From contig NC_068939.1 of the NCBI RefSeq assembly GCF_016801865.2, forward strand, positions 95,312,067-95,376,066: 64,000 bases of DNA, read 5' to 3'. Positions 12,330 to 22,929 of the stretch are shown here, piece by piece; the stretch's first letter is position 1, and every line of letters begins with the position of its first letter. The notes beneath the pieces were generated by a model. It saw only the letters and a program-made list of their open reading frames with translations. It was not told the origin of the DNA and ran no database searches. This stretch comes from Culex pipiens pallens. Taxonomy: Eukaryota > Arthropoda > Insecta > Diptera > Culicidae. The position numbers and the translations under genes are program-made.

Positions 12330-13645
12330 TAAGAAGCAATTTTGTATCATCAGTTTTTCCATACAAGTCTCCATAAAATTTTGAGGGTTGGTCATACATA
12401 ATAAGTATGTAAATTTATGAAATTCTGTATCTTGAGACGGAATTTTCTGATCGATTTGGTGTCTTTAGCAAAGTATTACGTTAAGATTAAAACTTTTCGA
12501 AAACAAATAGGAGCGCGATAAAATTCCGATTTTTTGATTCCTGAAAGTTAATATTAAAGTTAAATATTTTAATAGACATGAAAATGACATTGAAAAATTG
12601 TTTTTTTCTTCCTGGAAATATCGAAAACTTGGACAAAAAATTAATAAAAAAAATTTGTTTGAAATATTTTTTGATATCATCTACTGGTTTCAAATAACAG
12701 CTTCATTTTTGTAAAAAAATCAATTTCTTTCGTTTTTTTTCTTTAAATCATTTTGAGGGGATGAAAAATATTTCTAAAAAATATAATACGGTCTGGACTT
12801 GTCTTTCCTAGTAAGTAAAGATTAATTTTATTTTTTTATTAATTGATTTTTTTGTTTTAAGCTTTGCCCCTTTCTTCTGATCAAAGAAGCCAATTAATGA
12901 GCACATTTCCAGAGAAAGAGTTTGTCCACTCTAAAACATTTGTTTTATTTAATTTAGCACACAAAAAATATGTACGCAAAAAATGGTATTATAATATTTG
13001 GCAGTGTTGTAATTTGTTTGAAAAAAAATTATTAATGGAATTTTTTTTAAAACGATCCAAAATAAACTCATTCTGTTTTGCCTCTTAAAATTTTGTTTAA
13101 AAAAATAAATTTAATGAAATCTGTTTGAAAGGATCACGATTAGCAGCTTCCATGATATGACTTAGCAAGGAGAAAATAAAATTTGGCTGTGTTGCCATTT
13201 TATTTAAACCAAATTTCTGGGAGATTTTGAAGAAATGATATTGCCTTTCAAAATAAAGTTAAATTTTTGATCGTTCCAAAGTTTTCTATAAATTTTGATT
13301 TGAACAATTGAAATCAGAAAGTACTTTACATAATTATCGATAAAGCACTGTTTTACCTGAAATCCACCTTGATTTTAACTTTTGCGAAAATTTTGCATTG
13401 TTTCGGATGCTCAATTCTAAAAATATTGATTTTGAAAATTTCAGAAAACTTTATAGGAATTTGTCTGATTATTTGACTTAAGATTGCTGAAGTACAGTTA
13501 CAACTAGTAAAAAGAAATAGAAAATATGAGGTGTTTTGGTTATCACTCAAATTGTACTGAACTCTGCAACTATTGACCCGATGTCAATGCCAAAAAAAAG
13601 TAATTTTCGTGAAATTTCCTGATCTTTTCAATATGTACAAATATT
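12330..13645 (+). repeat. Decayed copy of dispersed repeat family D
   Basis: 12,330-12,480 matches 20,737-20,880, 21,290-21,450 and 58,560-58,730. They share CCATACAAGTCTCC, TTGATCGATTTGGTGTCTT and GGCAAAGT blocks in the same order. 13,310-13,645 matches 21,725-22,110 and 58,990-59,360 (AAAGTACTTTAC, then GATAAAG, then the block before TCAGCAA). The middle (12,700-13,240) is unrelated AT-rich sequence, presumably inserted or decayed. No coding sequence is seen. I do not know the family name. Confidence 0.55.
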
Positions 13646-15083
13646 AAAGAATTTATTCCGAAAAGCAGGATTCAAAAAAAGTTTTCATTTGAAAATAGAG
13701 ATATTTTTAGAAGAAAAAACTTGGGCGTTCAATTTAAAATCTTTTTTTAATTTTTGAATTCTTTTTTGTTTTTATCACAAGCAACTACAATCATTCATCA
13801 AGATTTTTTTTGCTAAACTATGCTTTTTATTGATTTTTAAAATCAAATTTCAATGAAATTTCTTAATAAACAAAATACAGATCTTTTAATGTGAATATTA
13901 AATGAAATAGTTTTTCCCACAAATAATTGCTTAATTTAATTTTTTCCTTAATTTTCATGATATAGAGATAAAGAGTTGATAAAAGTTTTGATTTTCATAA
14001 AAATAGCTTCAAATTAAAATGAGTGTTGCCATAACTTCTAACAGTGCCTCCTCTCAAATCGAGACTTACCCTGGGTGGAATTAAATTTGCGCCTTCGCTG
14101 TCGAAAAATAAGAGCCTTTTTGTGAGAGCAGTTCACACAAAAGTTGCCCTTCCCCCTCCGTTCCCCCTCTTTTACCATGATTGAACTCAGCCTCAGCCCG
14201 CGAAGAAGACGAAGAAGTCCTACCCCGCGCCGGTGGAAAGTAATTTTCATTTAAATCCTCCTTTACGTCATTTCTCAAAGCCGCAACAATGTTTTCGTTT
14301 CATTATGCCAAATATATGGATGTTTTGCGCTGCTCGCGAGAGAGCGCGGTTCTTCTTCTTCTGAACTGTCAAAAGAGGCGCGCACGTAAGCCGTTTATGT
14401 GGTTTTAGAGGGGAAAGTAAGTGCTCGTGCAGCAATATTTTAGACGGGGCCTTCCACGCCACAGTCAATGAAGAAAAGGCAGGCTTTAGACAAATTTTAA
14501 TAGTTGTTCCATCATCAAATTTCTCAAAAAAAAAACAACTCCAAAAGTGCTCTGAAAGGTGAAAATTGAAGCTGAGCAGACGTTTTACTTCTTAATTTCC
14601 ACGTGCTCAGCGGCTTAGTAATATGATGGTGGAGGTGGGAAGTAAACCCGCAGACAGAAAAAGGGGTTTTATTTTAACTACCACTGCAAAGTTCGTGGCT
14701 GAATGAGTTAGGGAAATTAGAGCTAGTGGTCCCGCGGGGAACGAGCGCGCACTCGGTGATGGTCGTAAAACTTGTAAAAAGGGGACGCCCTGACTGACTG
14801 TGTTATCTTATCGTGTCGTGGAAATGAGCGGAGTAATTCAGGGAACTGCCACCTCCACCCCTTTCGTAGGACAAGTTTTTTGGGGTTTTGGTGTTTGTGA
14901 CTAAGTGTGCGGCTGATAGGAGGTACAAAATATGAACTTGGTTAAGGGACCTTGCTGGGTGTGGTTTACGTTTCAATTAGAGAGCTGAATTTGAGTAAAC
15001 TTTTTTTTAATGTGATTCGGTGAAATTAAAAAAAAAAAACACATTTAAATAATTTCTTTAAAAAAAACTATTCGAATACAGTG
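13646..15083. other. Non-coding single-copy DNA
   Basis: 13,646-14,030 is AT-rich. 14,030-15,050 is GC-richer with GAA/CTT triplet runs (14,205, 14,350). No ORF with a recognisable domain, no RNA gene and no clear repeat is present. Confidence 0.4.
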
Positions 15084-15490
15084 TTACTACGGGCTTTCCC
15101 CCTACTTGGGTCTGAAGGACCCTGACAACGCCCCAGCCGGTTGGTCTTAGAGCCACTGCCGGACTAGGGTGGGCTCAGGGCCTCTTTTCGCGCTGGAGGG
15201 GCTAGTCAAGCAAGAGCTCTTTCTTTCAAGGGTCGGCTCGAAACTCAAGGAATCAAGGCACTATTTAGTTAAATTAAGCACTGTATTTCTTGGACTCACG
15301 CTGTGTATGTGTGTGTGTGTGTTAGTGCGGGGCAGGTTGGCTGCTGCATCTGCTTCTGCTGGTCACCTCCGATGACACTCTCGTGGCTGGCTTGCTCCGG
15401 AGGTCCGCGATCGCCTCGACCGCGTCCGGAACTTGCTTCTGGATCATCTGGCCTGCTCTTTGCAGGTACGCCCACGCCACGCACGAGGAA

Positions 15491-15505
15491 GGGGGGGGGG
15501 GGGGG
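15491..15505 (+). repeat. G15 homopolymer
   Basis: An uninterrupted run of 15 G lies inside the GC-rich block, directly after GCACGAGGAA. It is likely unstable and could form a G-quadruplex. Its length may be an assembly estimate. Confidence 0.9.
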
Positions 15506-15568
15506 CTGGTATCTTCTGCCTTTCAGGCCGACATCTTGGGTGTGGGTTAGACCGGGGCCACGTGGTTA

Positions 15569-15752
15569 CACAGAGAAAAAAGAGTTCCCAAAATCGTGAA
15601 CAAGCGTTCATGAAAATGGGAACCTAGAACAAAGTGTTCAAATCCCATGGTACGATTTTGAAAAACGTACCATGAAATTTGAACACTTTGTTCGTGGTTC
15701 CCATTTTCATGAATGCTTGTTCACGATTTTGGGAACTCTTTTTTCTCCGTGT
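15569..15752. mobile_element. 184-bp hairpin MITE, TA-flanked
   Basis: It is nearly a complete palindrome: arms begin CACAGAGAAAAAAGAGTTCC and its complement, with a short centre around 15,650-15,665 (TACGATTTTG and AAAACGTA). TA lies at 15,567-15,568 and 15,753-15,754. There is no ORF. A related hairpin with CACG/CTGTG-type ends is at 27,371-27,541. The transcript would fold into one long hairpin. Confidence 0.85.
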
Positions 15753-16194
15753 ACGTGCCGGGTCACCTGGCAGTTCTTGGATGGACATTCGCCGGATGGC
15801 GTTCGGCGTCGAGTCCGTCATTTCGGCGTGCTGGTGGCGATCGTTCGCGGTCGCCGTGATCTAGTTCTTGAGCGGAAACCTTGGGTCCTGATTCGCCGAT
15901 CTTTGCTGGCGTGTTATATTTTTCCACTATTGAATACTGTACAAGTTCAAGGGCACTGATACTTGCTGGCTCTTTGGTTCGAAGGTCTTGCTAGTGGGCT
16001 GGTCAATGTGGAAAAGATCTTCCAAGTCAACGCTGACCCTCAGTAGAGTACTCTCTCGCTTCTTGTTAGCCCCTTTATTCCATTTTTCTTCTAGTCCTCT
16101 CCTTACAGTACTACTTCATACTTTTCTGGTAGCAATCCCGCAATGTAGGTTTGTACAGTGTGTTAACAAACTTTGTTCCTGCGGTTTGCAATAA

Positions 16195-16977
16195 CAGTGT
16201 GTTTTATAGTTATGATTCCTAACTGTGCTCTGATTTTATATTGTTTGTGATATTTATTTTACTTTTATTTACTTGACAATATTTAATTTAAAGACTACAC
16301 AAACTCTCTAATCTGTGATACCCTAATTTTAATGTAAAGCTTGCCAAATCCTCCTATTTGCCCATGACTGATTAAGGGGCAAAGTAGAGCATATAGCCGC
16401 AACGGTAACAACAGTAAATGCTAGATTTCGCCAAGTCTTCGCCAAAATTTCACTTGAGGTAATCAAGTCTTCGGATAATCCAATCACGAAGTTTTTATTT
16501 GAATTTGTATGAATATTTGGATTTTGGTAATTTAACTTTTTTTAAAGCTTTGACAATGCTCAGAAGAAAATCATAATCAATCTAAACTAAACTTTTCTTC
16601 TTTTTGCTGCAAGGAATTGACTGCTCTAGAATTTTGTTAATTATTTTTAAATTTAGGAAAAGAAAACTTGAGCGGAATTAATGATTATAAAATCGTGCTC
16701 TTAAAATGACTTAACGGGTTAATGCAGATTTTAAACGATCATCAAATAACCAAAAACAATATTTTTTCACGATTTATAACAGTTGAAGTTTTACAAAAAA
16801 AAAAAAATAGAAACTAACCTAAAAAATACATTTTTTACTTTGTTAAATATTAATTTTAATTTCGTTGTTTAAGCATTACTTATATGAAGTTACTATCCTG
16901 AGCTAAAATGTGGGCTACTTTTCAACAGCTGATTAATTCAAAGTTTGGAATAAAGTGCTTAGAGCAAGCTTAAAGTA
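16195..16977. other. AT-rich spacer
   Basis: No gene, RNA or clear repeat is present. A-runs and T-runs are frequent. Confidence 0.4.
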
Positions 16978-17901
16978 CCGTAAACCGGGGTGACTTTGAT
17001 AGGATTTCAATTTGTTTTTGGAATATTTTCCAACAGGTAAGGTTTTTCTCAAGATTATTATTTTTAAAACATGTACTGGGGTAGGCCACACAAAGTCCAT
17101 GCACTATTTTGGAAAAAAAGTTGTTTCAATAGTGTTTAGAAAAAGAGTTACGTTAAAAATTCTTATTCCGGGGTGACTTTGATAGTCATAGTTTTTCTTG
17201 TTGAAATCATATTTAAGATGTTCAAACTTTATTTGTACGTTAAATGTACCATCACTAAAGTAGCTGATATAGTTTTTAAGAAAAAAAATCAATGTTTATG
17301 ATTAGTTAACTAAGTTTATAAGCTTTTTAACAAAATACACATAAATTTTAGGTAAAATTGTTAAAAAGTCGGAATTTTGTCTGAAATTTGTTAAAACTAG
17401 TTTTGTTTATAAAATTATCGATTTATATTGCATTTTATACTGAATTCGAAGCACGAATCACATGTTTTCACATTTTGTATAAAATTTGTTCTACTGAAAA
17501 TGCCTATAAATCTGGAGATTTTTTTAAATTATTTTTCAAAAACACATATTATTTGTTATTTACAAACTTATTTAACCTTCTCCTAGTGGAAAATTTTCCA
17601 AAGAATCCGAAAATCCATTCCGCTTTCCGATTCAAAATCATGTTCATTGAGAAAATTATGACACTTTGAGAAGCTTAAAATAATGACTTTCATCAACATT
17701 TTCTTAACTATGGTAAACTAACTTTTTAAACTTTTCAAAATTTTATGAAAAGTTCTTTTTGATGTACTTTGAACACTTCTCTACCACGGTCAGTATGATT
17801 CTAAACCATTCCGTACGTATTTTAATTGTACTCTTTATTTTGCGGAAAAATTACAAACCTATCAAAGTCACCCCGGCTATCAAAGTCACCCCGTTTTACG
17901 G
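16978..17901. mobile_element. 924-bp TA-flanked MITE with CCGTAAA ends
   Basis: The left end is CCGTAAACCGGGGTGACTTT. The right end is its complement (through CCCCGTTTTACGG), preceded by a second tandem copy of the CTATCAAAGTCACCCCG block at about 17,858-17,876. TA flanks both ends (16,976-16,977 and 17,902-17,903). The GGGGTGACTTTGATAG motif also occurs internally near 17,168. The interior has only short meaningless ORFs. TA duplication suggests a Tc1/mariner-type source of transposase (inference). Confidence 0.85.
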
Positions 17902-19593
17902 TATTCAGTAAATCTACTGAAAAAAAAATACTAAGTTTTTAAAACAAAAAAATGACAAAATTGAAACAATTGGGTTGAAATAAAAACTTGAAAACAGTGC
18001 TTAAATAAAAAAAAAAACTTTACAAGATTTTCCAAATATTTCCAAAACATTTTTTTTTCATTTTGACAATATTTGAAAATTTGGAAATATCCTTTTTAGA
18101 AATATCTCTAAATTTCATATCAATATTTCGCTCTAGAATTTCATTATGAGTAGCCACTATCTGTACAATAATTTGCTTTGAATTTGTTTGATTGCAAAAT
18201 TGCAGTTCAAATCAAACGACCAAGTGTTTCACCGAAACAACCACAAAAAGGCAATCCAATAAATCTACCATAAATCCAGCTAAAGACCAGGCACCACTTT
18301 CCTCGCCAGGTTACGCGCGCTCGTTTCCACACCATCTCAAAAAGCTGATTTACACTGCTCATGACCCCACACCGTTGAAGAGCAACAATATGCAACACTT
18401 TCCCGTGACTTCCCCTCCTCCTTTCCCCCACCGACCAAGCCCCTTTGATCCCATACATCATTCGGAGTTTTCTTTTTCCCAGCATCCTCCTTCTGCCAGC
18501 TGAGTGGAGCAACACCTTAACCTTTCCACTTTTCCCTTTCGAGCGAGCTAAAAACACACCCAAGCGGAAAAGCAATTTCTTTCCCTTGCTCCCGGGGAGC
18601 ACAACATAAAAAAAACACACACACAACATCGTCCGCTCAGAGTCCTGGTCCTTCACCACGTGTGTGGAGTAGCCATGTCCAGCGTTACACAGCGCTTAGA
18701 AGTGGGTGGTGGTGGTGGGGGGAATGACCGCCACAGCCAAAGTGAGTGATTCAATGAGTTTATTATGGGGGTACACATTTAAAACGTCGTTTCCAGGAAC
18801 GGCCAGCACATCACATGTGTGTAGAGAGCGAGCAAGTACAGGTTTAGTCCACACGATTTCTACGCTGGCTTACGGCAGGGTTGGCGTTCTTGATTACGCC
18901 ACCCAACCTCCGGGGGGTTACTCTACACGTAAATAGCGAAAGTATTTATTTGAGTTGTTTTTCTTTTACGTTCGCTCCCCCCACTTTTTTCGCCCTAGGT
19001 CCAGCGCACGGTGTTTACGTTCCGTAGAACCGTGTATTTAGAAGAGGCCACACCGCCGAAATGAGTGCTGCCGTCCCGTCGAACGTCAAAGGTTAAGAGC
19101 TCGGCGAAGACTCGGGTGAAATTGGCGAGGAAGCATCATTTTACCCACTCTTGGCCTAAATAAATAAAAATGTATTGTTGCATTATTCGCTTGATGGACA
19201 CTGGGACGGACAGGTGGGCGGATTTTACGTCCTGGAGGTGCCCTACCCGGGTGGAGGTCGTTTCCCCAAAAGGAAGGTGTGATGCTTGACGAAGGAGCAG
19301 CTTGAGTTGAGAGCGCTGGGCTATAATTAGAAATAGGAACTCGAACCGTCCGTCACGCAGAGGTGAAGGACCTATGTTTTGTTTTGTATTCAGGATTTCA
19401 TTTTTATGTAATTTATTTTTATTATTTCATTCCAAAATAATTAAATCAAGCTTTTATGACGTTGAAGCTGGGAATAACTTTAGAAAGAGAATATTTTTTT
19501 TCTAAGCAAACTGAGAAATTCTTATAATTTCGCAAATCGTATTTTTTATTTGCATGGTACTTTGTCTACCGATTTCTTATTTCTAAAGTAGTT
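17902..19593. other. Non-coding single-copy DNA
   Basis: 17,902-18,180 is AT-rich. 18,190-19,330 is GC-richer, C-rich on the plus strand, with a GTGGTGGTGG run near 18,705. ORFs of about 100-150 codons on both strands here (for example 18,207-18,659 minus) have no recognisable domain and overlap one another antisense. No exon is supported. Confidence 0.4.
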
Positions 19594-20154
19594 AATAGAC
19601 TTTGACAAACATACCAACTCGCATTTTTTTTTGCTTGACAGTTTGCAAAACTCGCAAATAGCTCAAAATGTTTTCAGGAAAACAAACAAAGTGGGTTAAA
19701 TGACGCTCCGCATTTTTTTGGTTTCTCCTCGTTTCGAAAATTTTCATCGTGACGTTTTCCGGTTCGCGATTTTTAGACTTTCCGGCGGGACAGTTCCGTG
19801 AGAAGTTCTTTCGGTAGTGTAGTGGTTTTGAGTGGTACAAGAATTCAGACGGGTTTTTGCAGATTTTAATGTGATTTGGGTGTTGTGAAGAAGTGACACT
19901 TTGATGAGAAATCTTGGTCACTGAACGGAGTTTTTTTTGTGAAAATTGCGGAGGAAATGCTAAAGGAATTGAGTAGTGAATGAAAGGGGCGGGAGTAGGC
20001 AACGTTTGCTGAGATTGGCGGCTCGATTTCTGAGCGGCCCAAAATGCAGGCGGCTCGAGAAGTCGCCGGATTCGTGACGAAATAGTAAATGTAATCGCTG
20101 CCGGTTTGAAGGATGATCCTGCTTTTCGGGTGAGATACTTCCAATTGGAAATAT

Positions 20155-20229
20155 GGAGCAGCCGTGACTGACTGGTTACGGTATTCGCTTTGTAAGCGAA
20201 TGATCCTGGGTTCGATTCCCATCTGCTCT
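20155..20229 (+). pseudogene. tRNA-Thr(UGU)-like SINE head, copy A
   Basis: The sequence folds as a tRNA. The acceptor arm is GGAGCAG with CTGCTCT, the D-arm is closed by CCGT and ACGG, the anticodon stem is TTCGC/GCGAA around a TTTGTAA loop (anticodon TGT), and the T-arm loop is TTCGATT. One T-stem pair is mismatched. GGTTCGATTCC fits the Pol III B box; the A box TGACTGACTGG fits loosely. It is not a free tRNA gene: the same head starts copy B, and both lie inside target duplications. Confidence 0.75.
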
Positions 20230-20289
20230 AAACGAGAAAGATCAGGAATTATGAATTTTTGAAACTCTAAACATGAACGAAACATCAAA

Positions 20290-20332
20290 GTCGCTCGAAC
20301 CGGGGTTTGATCCCCCGTCCTTTGGATTGGTA
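20290..20332 (-). pseudogene. Second tRNA-like module, 3' half only, copy A
   Basis: On the minus strand this matches the 3' half of the module at 58,233-58,307, including the T-arm and the B-box-like GATCAAACC, ending in GCGAC. The 5' half with the A box is missing here and replaced by unrelated sequence with a TAGTAGTAG run, so this copy should lack the second internal promoter. Confidence 0.6.
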
Positions 20333-20729
20333 GAATTAGAAATACTACTACTACAAACTATATACGTGCTGGGTCTTTGTCCATTTGACAAGGACTCGGA
20401 AGTGCTAAATAACGTTTGAATCCGATTGATGCAAACGTTCTTTAGGGCGGGGCTTGTCGATTCAAGCTGAAGTACCTCGCGCACGGCTAGCCTGCGTAGA
20501 AATGGGTCACCGAAGCTCGGCAGAGCTAACACCTACCAAATGCCTATGCGAGTTATTTGCATGTATAGGATTTAAAATCTAAAATACATGGAAACAACTC
20601 AATTTGTAAGAAACAACCGCGTGGTCCCGTTTGGTTGGTTGCACACACACACACACAACAAACAAAGTGGGTAAAATGACAAACTATCAAAATGTGCGAG
20701 TTTGATGTTTGTCAGTCTAATACCTGCTT

Positions 20730-22165
20730 GGACATGACTTTTTGCAAAAGAAGTTTCCATCAGTCTCCATACAAATTTGGGGGTTGTCCATAGAAAAAAG
20801 CTATGAAAACATTCAAAAATCTGTAATTAGAGAAGAGAACTTTTGATCGATTTGGTGCCTCAGCAAAGTTGTAGGTTATGATTAGGACTGTTCAGAACAA
20901 AATTTACACTCTAAAATATATTTACCCATTTTTAAATAATTTTTTTTTCGCAAAAATTTGGTTTGGAGAAACTTTCTCCCTTCAATTTCTTTTTACTGCT
21001 TTAACGATTTTTGAGCTATTAAAAAACATAATTTTTGTGCACTATTCATAAATTACAGTAATTTTCAGGTTGAATTATTCAACTTTTTTTTAAAATTTTA
21101 GAAAATAAATTTAATTGAAAGGCTAAGAAAATTCTGGACTATTATCTTATTCAAAAATTCTTGATCAAATCAGAAATTGTGCCGATCAAAGAGCCGATAA
21201 AGTTGCATTTGAGCAATTCTCTACTAAAACTGGAAATGGATTTTATTTGTATTCTTTGATTTGCTTCAAACTTTGTGGGGGCCTTCCCTATGACCAAATA
21301 AACTATTTTGTGTGATTGGTTCATCCATACAAGTCTCCTTACAATTTTGGCAGCTGTCCATACAAAAATGGTATGTAAATATTCAAACAGCTGTAACTTT
21401 TGAGTGAATTTTCTGATCAATTTGGTGTCTTCGGCAAAGTTGTAGGTATTGTTGAGGAAGTTTGAGAAAAAAAAATTGCAGATTTTTTAATCAACTTTTT
21501 TTTCACTATTGCTCAATTTCCCAAAATACGTATTTTTTTTTATTTTCGAGATTTTTTGATATTTTTTAGGGGACAAACATCTGCAACTTTTGAGCCATAG
21601 AGAAACATGGTCAAAAAGTCTTTTGCCGTGTTATGAATTTTTGAAAAAAATGTGATTTTTTGGAAAAAATCGAAGTTTTATACAAAAACAAATTTGACAT
21701 TATTTTTTAATGCAAAATTGAATTTGCAATCGAAAAGTACTTTACAGATTTTTTGATAAAGGGCTCCGTTTTCAAGATGTAGCCACCGAAAGTTTGATTT
21801 TAGCGAAATATTTGCAGTTTTTCGATTTTTTATAAAAGTGAAAATGAGTGACCATTTCTAAAAATATTTTTTTTGAAAAGTTCAGAAAATTTGCTATAAA
21901 TTTGTCGAAGAGACATTGAAGATTGGACCTCGGGTTGCTGAGATAGAGCCACTTTAAGAAAAAGAAACACGAAAATTGAAGTTTTCTTAGTCTCATCAAA
22001 ACAACCCACCATTTTTTTATGTCGGTATCTCAGCAACTTATGATACGATTTTCAATGTTATAACATGAAACATTCGTGAAATTTTCCGTTCTTTTCGAAA
22101 AAAATATTTTGAAAATTTTTAAATCAAGACTAGCATTTTAAATGGGCGTAATATTCAATGTTTCT
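20730..22165 (+). repeat. Dispersed repeat family D, copy with duplicated left part
   Basis: It carries the family's left block twice (20,737-20,890 and 21,290-21,450; shared CTCCATACAA/TCCATACAAG and TTGGTGTCTTCGGCAAAG sequences) followed by the long right part (21,500-22,165). The right part includes a conserved TCTCAGCAACTTATG-type block and ends with GGGCGTAATATTCAATG. The right part aligns to 58,900-59,450. No protein-coding capacity is seen. The repeated left block suggests one copy inserted into another, or an internal duplication. Confidence 0.6.
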
Positions 22166-22178
22166 CCCAAAATAGCGT

Positions 22179-22415
22179 AACACTCTACCATTCCTCCCGC
22201 CTCTAGGTGGGCTTCGATCTAAAAATTCGACAAAAAACTATTTTCAACCAATTTTTGATCTATAAAAAGCATTGGTAAAATAAGCCAAATACTACCAGAA
22301 ACAAACATCAACTAAACAAGATAAATACAAATTGAAATACTAAAAATAAAACAAGAAAAACATAAAACAAGAGAAGTAAAGTTTTTCGTAGAACAAAAGT
22401 TGCTGAAAATGACCT
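22179..22415 (-). mobile_element. Inverted, diverged copy of the 5,006-5,310 element
   Basis: On the minus strand it carries the same AGATCGAAGCCC block, then TAGAGGCGGGAGGAA and a terminal GGTAGAGTGTTA corresponding to GTAGATGGTTAA. The far end becomes unalignable near 22,415. It directly follows the end of the family D copy. Confidence 0.5.
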
Positions 22416-22929
22416 CCTGAAGACCGGAAAAATAAAAAATAAATCGAAAAGAATTTGGGCGATTTTATTAAGAAAGTAACAGTTTACTGTAAGGATCCTT
22501 ATTGCTCACACTCCCCCTTTCACTCGTGTGAACAAATCGGACGCAACGCAAATCTGTCACTAAAACAACATTGGCACATGATCACTCTCTCTTCTGCTCT
22601 CCCTCTCTCTCTCTCTTATCGGCTCAGACTCAGAATGACTCAGCCAGACCGAATGCGGTTTGGTCTTAGAGTTATCTTAGATTCAAAATAGTTTGTGATC
22701 ATTGATTAAATGGCATACAATAAAAAATATCTAAATTATTTTGTAATTTTTCCTCTTTATGCAACTCCAAAAACACATTTGACAGCAACTTACTCAATTA
22801 AAAATAATCAATTTGACGGTAAACTGTGGTAGAGTTGACAGAACGAGCCACCAACGAACGGAGTAGACCAGACAACTTACTAAGTATTTGATTCGCTCTG
22901 TGAGGTGGTCGGATCGTCCTCCCGAGAAG
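22416..22929. other. Spacer with CT run
   Basis: A (CT)n run lies at about 22,590-22,617. CAGTTTACTGT near 22,480 and its rough complement near 22,816 may mark a further small inverted-repeat element, but the match is short. No gene is supported. Confidence 0.35.

Larger units (their letters stand above)
15084..16194 (+). mobile_element. Possible solo LTR
   Basis: A sharply bounded, GC-richer block starts TTACTACGGG, ends TTTGCAATAA, and is flanked on both sides by CAGTG (15,079-15,083 and 16,195-16,199), which would be a 5-bp target duplication. About 0.9 kb remains once the nested MITE (15,569-15,752) is removed. There is no gag or pol, and no primer-binding site was looked for successfully. 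Against it: the ends are not the usual TG...CA, and a 5-bp match can occur by chance. It could instead be unique host DNA. Confidence 0.3.
19705..20656 (+). mobile_element. tRNA-headed SINE, copy A, with foreign 5' extension
   Basis: It is flanked by a 24-bp target duplication with one mismatch (19,681-19,704 and 20,657-20,680). From 20,155 on it matches copy B at 57,883-58,445 in opposite orientation: a tRNA-Thr-like head, a spacer, an antisense tRNA-like module, a body of about 280 bp and a (CA)n tail ending at 20,656. The roughly 450 bp from 19,705 to 20,154 are absent from copy B yet lie inside the duplication, so they moved in the same event. That implies 5' transduction or template switching during retrotransposition. 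There is no ORF. Confidence 0.8.
19594..20722. mobile_element. Small hairpin element split by a SINE
   Basis: The left part (about 19,594-19,704) begins TTAATAGACTTTGACAAACA. The right part (20,681-20,722) ends with the complement, TGTTTGTCAGTCTAA. Both arms also share an ACTCGCA block. Removing the SINE at 19,705-20,656 and one copy of its duplication rejoins a hairpin of roughly 150 bp. No ORF is present. Confidence 0.5.

Noticed and set aside
20155..20229. Functional tRNA-Thr gene
   Set aside because: It has the cloverleaf and anticodon, but it is repeated at the head of a second target-duplicated element and is joined to SINE body sequence.
22480..22829. TIR element suggested by CAGTTTACTGT and ACGGTAAACTG
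   Set aside because: The inverted match is only about 10-11 bp with no target duplication or symmetrical interior.
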